Shown here piece by piece: positions 1 through 6,282 of a stretch of DNA of 7,519 nucleotides (positions are counted from its first letter, which is position 1; the number at the start of each line of letters is the position of its first letter). Origin of the DNA: Methanoregulaceae archaeon (GTDB taxonomy: Archaea; Halobacteriota; Methanomicrobia; Methanomicrobiales; Methanospirillaceae); assembly GCA_028679405.1 (NCBI GenBank), contig JAJRBP010000144.1:1-7519 (forward strand). Direction: 5' to 3'. The notes under the pieces are model-generated. The model did not search any database. It had not been told where the DNA came from and was given only the letters and a program-made list of their open reading frames with translations. The position numbers and the translations under genes were made by a program.

Positions 1-813
1 TGCGACCACCTTCTCGATCTCGCTGTCCGAAAGAGTCTTTCCCTTGTACCGGTTGAGATCCAGTCCCTTCTCCCTTGCCTTGATAGTTATCAGGGTCTGT
101 TTCCCTTCCCTGAGATCCGACCCCCTGTCCTTCCCGCTCGTTCCCGCATCCGCCTCGATATCGATGAGATCGTCCTTGATCTGGAACGCCATGCCCGCAT
201 TGAGTGCATAGTGGTACAGGGCATTCACACGGTCGGGATTTCCTCCTGCGAGGATCGCACCGATACCTGCGGCGGCTGCGTAGAGCACCCCGGTCTTCTT
301 CCGGACCATCTCCAGGTACTCCCCCTCGTCCACGTCGTCCCGTGTGGAGAAACTGATGTCCATGTGCTGCCCCTCGCAGATCTCCACGCATGTCCTCGCG
401 AGCATCGAGACCGCCCTCACCTTGGCGTTGTCGCTCGCGAGGCTCATGCAGATGAACTCGAATGCACGGGCGTAGAGTACGTCCCCGGCGAGAATCGCCG
501 TCGGCTCGTCCCATTTTGTATGGACAGTAGGTACCCCCCTCCTCGCAGTATCCTCGTCCATGATATCGTCATGGATAAGCGTGAAGCTGTGCGTCAGCTC
601 GAGCGCGATTGCGGCCGGGACCACATTTGATGAAGAGCCACGTTTCGCTGCATCGGCCGCGAGCATCACGACTGCCGGCCGGAGCCGCTTTCCACCCGCA
701 ACGAGGAGGTGGGCACTCGCCTTCGAAAGCTCGTCATGAGTGGTACCGAAATACCGCTCGATCAGGCGGTCGATCTGTGCTGCGTTGGTATCCAGGTATT
801 CAGTGAGCTCCAT
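1..813 (-). CDS. idsA: Short-chain isoprenyl diphosphate synthase (FPP/GGPP synthase), 3' end outside window
   Basis: Condenses DMAPP with successive IPP units to FPP and GGPP, the precursor of archaeal ether lipids. The window holds the first 271 codons; the family is normally about 320 residues, so roughly 50 are missing beyond position 1. Visible motifs are GGKRLRP (40-46), the first aspartate-rich motif HDDIMDEDTARRG (81-93; D82, D83, D86), the diphosphate-binding R91 and R92, KKTG (172-175), the second aspartate-rich motif QIKDDLIDIE (211-220; D214, D215, D218) and GKDRGSDL (227-234). F77, five residues before the first aspartate motif, is the position that limits product length to C20 in Sulfolobus GGPP synthase, so a C15/C20 product is likely. 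The frame is open to the edge with no defect. This coding region runs off the minus-strand end of the window. Confidence 0.96.
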   Translation of the reverse strand, partial: MELTEYLDTNAAQIDRLIERYFGTTHDELSKASAHLLVAGGKRLRPAVVMLAADAAKRGSSSNVVPAAIALELTHSFTLIHDDIMDEDTARRGVPTVHTKWDEPTAILAGDVLYARAFEFICMSLASDNAKVRAVSMLARTCVEICEGQHMDISFSTRDDVDEGEYLEMVRKKTGVLYAAAAGIGAILAGGNPDRVNALYHYALNAGMAFQIKDDLIDIEADAGTSGKDRGSDLREGKQTLITIKAREKGLDLNRYKGKTLSDSEIEKVVA

Positions 814-819
814 ATCCTT

Positions 820-823
820 CTCC
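820..823 (-). promoter_or_regulatory. Ribosome binding site of idsA, abutting the rnj stop
   Basis: GGAG six bases before the idsA ATG at 813, starting at the base directly after the rnj TAG (the last G of the stop extends the purine run). The 10-base gap is almost wholly occupied by this site, which suggests re-initiation by ribosomes leaving rnj. Confidence 0.75.
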
Positions 824-2161
824 CTAGTTCAGTTTCAGGCGCTGGCCGTTCGACATAATGTGGACATCAGAGTGGAGGGTATACCCGAGCTCGGTCGTGA
901 AGTCCGCGTACGCCGAGATCATCCCGATATGGCCGTGGGCCGGGATGACATGCTGGGGATTCAGGAGATGGATGAACTCGTAGTGGTCCTCCCGGTACGC
1001 ATGCCCTGTTACGTGAAGGTCTTCGAAGATCCTCGCACCCGACATCCTCAGGTGTGCTTCGACCAGGTACCTCTGGCCGACATTCATCGGGTTCGGGATC
1101 ACTTTTGCCGAGAAGATTACCTTGTCACCCTTATCGATCTTATACGGTGTGTCCCCGAGCACCACCCTGGTCAGGATGGAGCCCGGCTCACCCTGGTGGC
1201 CGGTGACGATCGGGAGGAACTTCTCCTTGCCCATCTTCATCATCCTCCTCATCGTGCGGTCGACTGTCCGCCTGTTCCCGAACATGCTCATCGTCTCAGG
1301 GAATGAGACGAGCTTCATCTGCTCCGCCGTCGAGGAGTATCGTTCCATCGAGCGGCCGAGAAGAAGCGGTTTTCGCCCGATCTCGTGTGCACACTCCGCG
1401 ATCGTCTTTATACGCGAGATGTGGGAGGAGAACGTGCTCACGAGGATCGCGTTCTTGTCGTCCTCATAACTCGTGATCGTGTCCCGGACGAGATCCCGGG
1501 CAATCCGCTCGCTCGGGGCACGGCCCTTGTTGGTGATATAGGTGCTCTCCACGATCAGGGCGAGGACCCCCTCCTTGCCGATCTGCCGCAGCCGCCCGAA
1601 ATCAGGCGGATCACCAATAACCGGCGTCCGGTCGAGCTTGTAGTCGCATGCGTACACGATCGCCCCGTGCGGGGTGTGAAGCACCGGTGTTACCGTGTCG
1701 ATGATGCTGTGCTGCATCCTGACGAACTCGAGGGTCAGGTTTTGCGAAAGCGTGTACCTCTGGCCTGATTTCAGGGCAAAAAGCTTGTTGTTCACCCCGA
1801 ATTTCTGTTCTCCTGCAATCTGCTGCCTGATCAGTTCCGTCGTGTACGGTGTCGAGATGATCGGGGCGTTGTACCGGTGCGCAAGTTTCGGTATCGCACC
1901 GATGTGGTCCAGGTGCCCGTGCGAACAAACGATTGCCTTGACGCTCCCTTCGACGCCATTCATCATTGTATCGTCCGGTATCGCTTTCATCTGGATCAGA
2001 TCCAGCGAGTGCATATTCTCCACCTCGGCATCCTCATGGATCATCACCTGATCGAGGCGGAGTCCCATATCGAAGATTACAATCTCCTTTCCACAGCGGA
2101 CGGCGGTCATATTCCGACCTACTTCATCGTAACCACCCACCGCAATTATCTCAATATCCAT
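824..2161 (-). CDS. rnj: Archaeal ribonuclease J (beta-CASP metallo-beta-lactamase 5'-3' exoribonuclease)
   Basis: The 445-residue cytosolic nuclease belongs to the archaeal RNase J group, whose studied members degrade RNA 5' to 3' and favour 5'-monophosphate ends. The metallo-beta-lactamase core has VGGYDEVGRNMT (8-19), the zinc motif HGHLDH (81-86), H151 and D173 in YACDYKLD. The beta-CASP insert follows, with VESTY (204-208), STFSSHISR (242-250) and TGHQGEPGS (320-328). The C-terminal core closes with HVTGHAYREDH (383-393) and IPAHGH (406-411). There is no KH domain at the N-terminus, which separates it from archaeal CPSF-like proteins of about 630 residues. The length is the usual archaeal one, without the long bacterial C-terminal domain. 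GGAG lies seven bases before the ATG. Its start overlaps fni by 11 bases and idsA follows 10 bases after its TAG stop. Confidence 0.95.
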   Translation of the reverse strand: MDIEIIAVGGYDEVGRNMTAVRCGKEIVIFDMGLRLDQVMIHEDAEVENMHSLDLIQMKAIPDDTMMNGVEGSVKAIVCSHGHLDHIGAIPKLAHRYNAPIISTPYTTELIRQQIAGEQKFGVNNKLFALKSGQRYTLSQNLTLEFVRMQHSIIDTVTPVLHTPHGAIVYACDYKLDRTPVIGDPPDFGRLRQIGKEGVLALIVESTYITNKGRAPSERIARDLVRDTITSYEDDKNAILVSTFSSHISRIKTIAECAHEIGRKPLLLGRSMERYSSTAEQMKLVSFPETMSMFGNRRTVDRTMRRMMKMGKEKFLPIVTGHQGEPGSILTRVVLGDTPYKIDKGDKVIFSAKVIPNPMNVGQRYLVEAHLRMSGARIFEDLHVTGHAYREDHYEFIHLLNPQHVIPAHGHIGMISAYADFTTELGYTLHSDVHIMSNGQRLKLN

Positions 2162-3239
2162 CTTTACTCTCCCAATGGCTGCCCATCATCTCCCGGGTGA
2201 CACCCGTGACGAGCATGCGTTTCTTTCTCAGTTCTTCTATCGAACGCGACCCGGTGAGGAACATTGCCGCTCTCAACTGGAGGATTATCGCATCGATCTC
2301 CACGTTCAGCAGTTCCTCTCCCCCGACGGCCGGCTGTAAGAGTGGCAGTGCCATACCGCACAGGTCAGCTCCAAGCCTGAGAGCTTTCGCCATATCCACG
2401 CCGGTCCGTATGCCGCCTGTCGCGATGACAGGTCCTCCCCCGGCCACCTCTCCAAGGCTCACCGCAGTGGGAATTCCCCACTCGAGCAACCCTTCTCCGA
2501 GTGCGATCCGCTTCGCATCTCCCTTGTCAGTTCCTTCTCCGGCCCGTATCCCTTCGACGACTGCCCATGAGGTGCCCCCCCAGCCACCGATGTCGATGGC
2601 CTGGACGCCTGCACCCCGAAGCAATCCGGCGGTCTCTGCCGAGATGCCACTCCCAGTTTCTTTTACGATTACCGGGTACTTATACTCTTCACATAAAGAC
2701 CGCAGTGCATCCAGGCAGCCGGTCGCATCATGGTCCCCTTCGGGCTGGATCGCCTCCTGGAGGAAGTTGAGGTGAATGGCGATCGCATCGCCGTCGATCA
2801 TCTCGACCGCGCGCTCCACCCATTCGATGCCATGGTCGCGCAGCTGGACGATCCCGAGGTTTGCAGCGAGAAATGCATGCGGGGCTGTATCCCGTACGAC
2901 GCTGAACGTGTCCTCGAGGCGGGGGTCCTCGATGGCTGCACGCTGCGAGCCTACACCCATGGGGATCCCGTACTTCTCCGCGGCCGTCGCAAGATGCCTG
3001 TTCAGGATCTTCGTATCCGGGTGCCCACCCGTCATTGCGGCGATAAAAAGTGGAAAAGCAAATTTCCGCCCAAGAAATTCAGTTCCTGGATCGACCGCGT
3101 CCATATCGATCCCGGGGAGGGCATCGTGAACAAACCTGATATCCTCAAACCCGGTGAATCCGTAGGAGACCGCCCGCTCACAGCAGATCCTGATGTGGTC
3201 GAGTTTGCGTGGCGAGGTCCCCCGTTCCCTTCCTGTCAA
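2151..3239 (-). CDS. fni: Type 2 isopentenyl-diphosphate delta-isomerase (FMN-dependent)
   Basis: Interconverts isopentenyl and dimethylallyl diphosphate using reduced FMN and Mg2+, giving the allylic primer used by IdsA. The 362-residue TIM-barrel protein has the family motifs in order: RKLDHIRIC (11-19), AAMTGGH (67-73), MGVGSQRAAI (94-103), AANLG (125-129), HLNFLQE (156-162; H156, N158, Q161 and E162 line the substrate/Mg site), VKETGSG (192-198), IDIGGWGGTSWAVVE (215-229) and the phosphate-binding ATGGIRTG (273-280). The middle motif usually reads GGVGGTS or GGAGGTS; here a tryptophan (W220) occupies the variable position. The start is TTG, overlapping the ipk stop as TTGA. It is the only plausible start before the RKLDH motif and has a good ribosome binding site. 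The 3' end overlaps rnj by 11 bases. Confidence 0.96.
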   Translation of the reverse strand: MTGRERGTSPRKLDHIRICCERAVSYGFTGFEDIRFVHDALPGIDMDAVDPGTEFLGRKFAFPLFIAAMTGGHPDTKILNRHLATAAEKYGIPMGVGSQRAAIEDPRLEDTFSVVRDTAPHAFLAANLGIVQLRDHGIEWVERAVEMIDGDAIAIHLNFLQEAIQPEGDHDATGCLDALRSLCEEYKYPVIVKETGSGISAETAGLLRGAGVQAIDIGGWGGTSWAVVEGIRAGEGTDKGDAKRIALGEGLLEWGIPTAVSLGEVAGGGPVIATGGIRTGVDMAKALRLGADLCGMALPLLQPAVGGEELLNVEIDAIILQLRAAMFLTGSRSIEELRKKRMLVTGVTREMMGSHWESKDGY

Positions 3240-3994
3240 AAACCACTCCCCCTGACAGACGTGCCGCCGTGCGGACGTCCGTCAAGAAAATCCCCGACGC
3301 GTGAGATGTTGAAGATATCCGAACCGATCCCCGTCCTCGCGAGGGCGACCAGCTCCCGGATCTTTCCTTCCATACCACCGGTTACGTCGACATTCTTCGA
3401 CCCCCCCGGATGCGGGAGAGGGCTGTCCGGAGTGACCAGGGGGACAACGACACCGTCCCGGAGGAGGCCGGGCACATCGGTCGCAAGCCCAATCCTCCCG
3501 ATCCGGAGAGGATGGGCAAGCCTCCTCACCAGCTGATCCCCCGATACCACGGACGCCCCCAGGACGCGATCCATTACGACGTCTCCGTGGAGGACCGGGA
3601 CGATGCCAAGGGCGAGCATCAGGTCCAGGTGAACGTACTCTCCCCCGGAGAGCTCGCCATTATCGGCAAGCCATGCCGAGAGCGGGTGAACCCCGATCGC
3701 CTCGAGCCCCGCACGACGGAGCGCCGCGACGACTGCCTCATTCAGGCGCCTGACCGACGCATGGGTCAGGTAGACCCCTTCGAGATTCTCCTTCGTTACC
3801 CCGCCGGTAAGCCTGTACCTCGACGCCTCCGGGTGACCGCACGAGCCCGCCCCATGGACAATGACGATTCCTGAATTCCTCCGCTTCACGATCTCTCCGG
3901 CAACGGACTCAATCACCTCGTGCCTGATCCTGCAGTCCCCGGACTTGTCGGTGATAACGCTTCCGCCCAGCTTCAGGAGGATCCGTTCAGACAT
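3236..3994 (-). CDS. ipk: Isopentenyl phosphate kinase
   Basis: Phosphorylates isopentenyl phosphate with ATP to isopentenyl diphosphate, the step that defines the archaeal modified mevalonate pathway. The 252-residue amino acid kinase-fold protein starts with ILLKLGGSVITDKS (5-18), with K8 and K17 matching the conserved substrate/ATP lysines. The loop VHGAGSCGHPEASRY (46-60) carries H54, equivalent by my alignment to H60 of the Methanocaldococcus jannaschii enzyme; that histidine distinguishes IPK from other family members. Further motifs are LHGDVV (135-140), SGDQL (151-155), ATDVPG (171-176) and DVTGGMEGK (203-211). C52 stands where many homologues have phenylalanine. The ATG at 3994 is chosen over a GTG at 4027 because it puts the first strand at the family position and follows GGAG, with a rather short 4-base spacing. 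It overlaps mvk by 8 bases and fni by 3. Confidence 0.95.
   Translation of the reverse strand: MSERILLKLGGSVITDKSGDCRIRHEVIESVAGEIVKRRNSGIVIVHGAGSCGHPEASRYRLTGGVTKENLEGVYLTHASVRRLNEAVVAALRRAGLEAIGVHPLSAWLADNGELSGGEYVHLDLMLALGIVPVLHGDVVMDRVLGASVVSGDQLVRRLAHPLRIGRIGLATDVPGLLRDGVVVPLVTPDSPLPHPGGSKNVDVTGGMEGKIRELVALARTGIGSDIFNISRVGDFLDGRPHGGTSVRGSGF
3243..3252 (-). promoter_or_regulatory. Ribosome binding site for the TTG start of fni
   Basis: The minus strand reads GGGGGAGTGG, with GGAG (3246-3249) six bases before the TTG at 3239. The strong site compensates for the weak start codon and supports the TTG call. It lies inside the last codons of ipk. Confidence 0.75.
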
Positions 3995-4856
3995 CCTTCT
4001 CCTTTCTTGCCCCTTCCGTGTCGACACCCGTGATGACCGCTCGTGCTTCGCATGCCTCTATAGCCCCGGCGACCCGGTTCTTCATGTGTTTCGGGCAGAG
4101 CGCCACCATCGAACCGCCACCACCGGCACCTGTGATCTTGGCCCCGTAGGCTCCCGCAGACCTGGACGCCAGCACGAGCCTCGAGAGAACGGAATGGCCC
4201 ACCCCCAGGGCCTCGAGGAGAGCATGATTGATATTCATCAGTTTTCCCAGTTGGGGGGGGTCGCCCATGTGGTGAAGGGCATTCAAAGTGACCCCCTCGA
4301 TTGCATCGAGGATCGGGTTGCAGACTTCCGGGTGCTTCCGCTTCATCTCGGCAACCTGTTCGACCATCCTGGCCGTGCTATGGGAGACGAGAGAGTTGCC
4401 GATCACCATGTGGAAGTTCTGAACCGGGAGCCGGCGGCGTTGCGTACCGCTGATGAATATAAGGCCGCCGAATGTCGAGACCGAGGTATCGGTAGGGCTC
4501 GCCCTTCCTTTCTGTACTTTCTTCTCGATCTCGAATGCAGTCCTCGCGATATCATCCAGGGTGTATTTCAGCCCGAATTCATCGTTGATCGCCGAGAGTG
4601 TCGCAACGGTGACCGCGGCCGATGAGCCGAGACCGGAGGAACTCGGGATCTGCGAACTGATATACACGCTCCCTTTTACCCCCATCACTTCGAAACAGCT
4701 GTCGATGTAGGGGGACTTCGCGTGGTGGGCATTCCGGCTCTTCCTGACGGTCACGAATACCCTTGGACGGATCGCCACCGCGATGCCCGGTTTTCCGTAT
4801 ACGACCGCATGTTCACCGAAGAGGAAGACTTTCCCTGGGGCGCTCCAGGTCGCCAC
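3987..4856 (-). CDS. mvk: Mevalonate kinase (GHMP kinase family)
   Basis: Phosphorylates mevalonate with ATP to mevalonate 5-phosphate, the first committed kinase step of archaeal isoprenoid synthesis. At 289 residues it fits the short archaeal form (about 280-320). All GHMP motifs are intact: APGKVFLFGEHAVVYG (6-21), the phosphate-binding loop PSSSGLGSSAA (71-81), the catalytic-aspartate segment ASPTDTSVSTFGG (119-131) with D123, and the C-terminal KITGAGGGGS (240-249). Mevalonate rather than phosphomevalonate or homoserine specificity is inferred from FGEHAVVYG and TDTSVSTFGG, both characteristic of mevalonate kinase, and from the neighbours. The start is GTG with no gap after the MEMO stop. 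The gene contains an eight-base homopolymer (4253-4260) but the frame is unbroken. Its 3' end overlaps ipk by 8 bases. Confidence 0.96.
   Translation of the reverse strand: MATWSAPGKVFLFGEHAVVYGKPGIAVAIRPRVFVTVRKSRNAHHAKSPYIDSCFEVMGVKGSVYISSQIPSSSGLGSSAAVTVATLSAINDEFGLKYTLDDIARTAFEIEKKVQKGRASPTDTSVSTFGGLIFISGTQRRRLPVQNFHMVIGNSLVSHSTARMVEQVAEMKRKHPEVCNPILDAIEGVTLNALHHMGDPPQLGKLMNINHALLEALGVGHSVLSRLVLASRSAGAYGAKITGAGGGGSMVALCPKHMKNRVAGAIEACEARAVITGVDTEGARKEKDV
3999..4002 (-). promoter_or_regulatory. Ribosome binding site of ipk
   Basis: GGAG within the last codons of mvk, four bases before the ATG at 3994. The spacing is short, but this site and the family N-terminus both point to 3994 rather than the upstream in-frame GTG at 4027. 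Confidence 0.65.
4253..4260. repeat. Eight-base G homopolymer (C8 in the coding sense) within mvk
   Basis: A run of eight Gs on the plus strand, encoding the Asp-Pro-Pro of 'GDPPQLG' in MvK. The reading frame is intact on both sides, so it is not a frameshift in this copy. Such a run is a hotspot for sequencing error or replication slippage. Confidence 0.9.
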
Positions 4857-5645
4857 CTAGATCACCGCGATCGCCGCGTACCCCACAACTTCCCGGTCAT
4901 CCCCTGTTTTATCCCCGCTCGTCGCATACTTGAGAAGCTCCCCGCGACGTGCACCCATCTCCCCGCATACCAGTGCTACAGCGGCAATGGGGCCGTATCC
5001 GCATGCACTCACGTCGCGTTCTCTTATCCGGCGATAAAACTCAGGAACATCGAGATTTTTTAATGCCTCGATCGCATAGAGGTCCTTCGCACGGGCAGAT
5101 TCGGCGGGGACGTAGTGGGAAAAATCGCTCGAAGCCACTGGAACTATCTCCCGTCTCGTCCTCCTCGCGGCGGCAAGGACCTGGCCGGCCAGCTCCTGCG
5201 CATCGTCAGGATTCTGCGACCCCATCATCACCGGTGCAATCCGGGCACGGGGAAACCGGTACTTGATGAACGGAACCTGGACCTCGATGGAGTGCTCCTC
5301 ACGCTGCGAGACTTCGTCGACATCGATATTCATCGCTCTCACGAGCTCGGTATCGTTATCGACCACTCCGAGCGGCGTCTCCCACGGGATCTCGGAAACA
5401 CAGGTATTGTATCCCCGGTGGCTCGGGCCGATCACCACAAAGGTACCGGAGAACTGCGGGCTGATCGAGGCGAAAGCGGTGGCCGCGATCTCGCCCGAAT
5501 AGACGTACCCGGCATGGGGTGAGACAATACCTTTCACCCCGGACCGGCCTGTCTTTCCGGAAAAGAACCGCTCCAGGAGCTGTTCAAGATGGCTGGGTTC
5601 GCCGGGATAGAACATCCCTGCGACAGCACTCGCGCGGACCTGCAT
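4857..5645 (-). CDS. MEMO-family protein (AmmeMemoRadiSam system protein B-like)
   Basis: A 262-residue cytosolic protein with the fold shared by MEMO proteins and class III extradiol dioxygenases. Landmarks are the start VRASAVAGMFYPG (3-15), VSPHAGYVYSGEIAA (41-55) with H44, VIGPSHRGY (71-79) with H76, EEHSIEVQVPF (116-126), ASSDFSHY (171-178) with D174 and H177, and SACGYGPI (213-220). H44, H76 and H177 are the likely metal-binding set by comparison with human MEMO1 and LigB-type dioxygenases. Aligned by eye from the shared 'YA...YAA' C-terminal frame, the human C244 position is K246 here, so this is not a cysteine-type site. The biochemical role of archaeal MEMO is not established. Its placement directly before mvk, recurrent in methanogens, has led to suggestions of an isoprenoid role, but nothing here proves one. 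GGAGG sits eight bases before the ATG. The TAG stop is immediately followed by the mvk GTG. Confidence 0.93.
   Translation of the reverse strand: MQVRASAVAGMFYPGEPSHLEQLLERFFSGKTGRSGVKGIVSPHAGYVYSGEIAATAFASISPQFSGTFVVIGPSHRGYNTCVSEIPWETPLGVVDNDTELVRAMNIDVDEVSQREEHSIEVQVPFIKYRFPRARIAPVMMGSQNPDDAQELAGQVLAAARRTRREIVPVASSDFSHYVPAESARAKDLYAIEALKNLDVPEFYRRIRERDVSACGYGPIAAVALVCGEMGARRGELLKYATSGDKTGDDREVVGYAAIAVI
4860..4866 (-). promoter_or_regulatory. Ribosome binding site of mvk, within the MEMO 3' end
   Basis: The minus strand reads GGTGATC, a seven-base match to the distal part of the archaeal consensus GGAGGTGATC that pairs with the 16S rRNA 3' end. Its leading GG lies eight bases from the GTG at 4856. 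It supports the GTG start even though no GGAG is present, and it means MEMO translation must pass through the site. Confidence 0.6.
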
Positions 5646-5673
5646 GGAATCTTCCTCCGGGACCTTTGTCGTT

Positions 5674-6282
5674 TCAGAACTCTGTCTCGAAGTCCTCGAG
5701 GGTGAGAGTGGTCGATATACCCCGGATCCGAAGCATCTCCTTTGTAAGGAGATAGTAGATCATGGAGAGCGCTTTCCGGCCCTTGTTGTTGGTGGGAATG
5801 ACCAGGTCGACAAAACTGGTCATATTATTGGTATCGCAGAGAGCGACGATCGGGACGCCGGCCTGGACCGCTTCCTTGATCACCTGCGCATCGCCGATAG
5901 GGTCGGTAACAACGACGACCTCGGGCTCGAGGTAGCCGTTTAAGTTCTGGTTGGTCAGAAGTCCCGGGATGAAACGCCCGGTCATCGCCATGCCGCCTAC
6001 TGTCTCTGCAAATTTACGGGCCGGGAACTGGCCGTACTGACGGGATGTCACGACAAGGATCTGCGACGGATCGAATTGGGAAAGAAACTTTGCGGCGGTC
6101 TTTATCCTCTCGTCGGTCTCCCTGATATCAAGGATATACAGGCCGTCGCCCCTGACACGGTAAATAAACCGTTTCATGTCCTTGCTCTTCTGCTGGGTAC
6201 CGATGTGGACCCCCGCAGCAAGATATTCCTCGACCGGTACAAGCGGTTCTTTCAGTACGATTTCCAGTTCATTCTCTGTCAT
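5674..6282 (-). CDS. rpsB: Archaeal 30S ribosomal protein S2 (uS2)
   Basis: Small-subunit ribosomal protein uS2, a cytosolic component at the head-body junction of the 30S subunit. The protein has 202 residues, the short archaeal/eukaryotic form without the coiled-coil insertion typical of the bacterial protein. Family landmarks are [11 protein letters not shown] (20-30), the basic segment KDMKRFIYR (34-42), YILDIRET (49-56), the Q-GRFIPG-LTN region (about 83-112), and the [16 protein letters not shown] (123-138) and [15 protein letters not shown] (165-179) segments. The frame is open further upstream to a TTG at 6366, but the ATG at 6282 is preferred: it gives the family length and has GGAG (6291-6294) eight bases before it. 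The start overlaps the eno stop by 4 bases. The next gene, a MEMO-family protein, begins after a 28-base gap. Confidence 0.97.
   Translation of the reverse strand: MTENELEIVLKEPLVPVEEYLAAGVHIGTQQKSKDMKRFIYRVRGDGLYILDIRETDERIKTAAKFLSQFDPSQILVVTSRQYGQFPARKFAETVGGMAMTGRFIPGLLTNQNLNGYLEPEVVVVTDPIGDAQVIKEAVQAGVPIVALCDTNNMTSFVDLVIPTNNKGRKALSMIYYLLTKEMLRIRGISTTLTLEDFETEF

Noticed and set aside
740..1306. Plus-strand open frame opposite the rnj/idsA junction
   Set aside because: Composition typical of a shadow frame; it crosses the rnj-idsA boundary and has no recognisable domain.
2680..2705. TATA-like AT-rich stretch inside fni as a possible internal promoter for rnj-idsA
   Set aside because: It encodes the Glu-Glu-Tyr-Lys-Tyr of the isomerase, is about 500 bases from the rnj start, and has no convincing BRE element; I could not support it as a promoter.
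1966..2775. Long plus-strand open frame opposite fni and rnj
   Set aside because: It is rich in Ser, Pro and Arg with no recognisable motif, and lies opposite two genes with complete family motifs. It is an antisense shadow of GC-rich coding.
2730..3536. Long plus-strand open frame opposite fni and ipk
   Set aside because: Same reason: low-complexity composition, no family motifs, and it spans a junction between two real minus-strand genes.
3995..4027. 11-residue N-terminal extension of IPK from a GTG start
   Set aside because: IPK proteins begin a few residues before the K-L/I-G-G-S strand; the ATG at 3994 fits this and has its own ribosome binding site.
3861..4625. Long plus-strand open frame opposite mvk
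   Set aside because: No conserved motif and no ribosome binding site that I can support; the opposite strand has all mevalonate kinase motifs.
5646..5673. 28-base rpsB-MEMO gap as a terminator or promoter
   Set aside because: It has no T-rich run or inverted repeat and is mostly occupied by the MEMO ribosome binding site; it is too short for a separate archaeal promoter.
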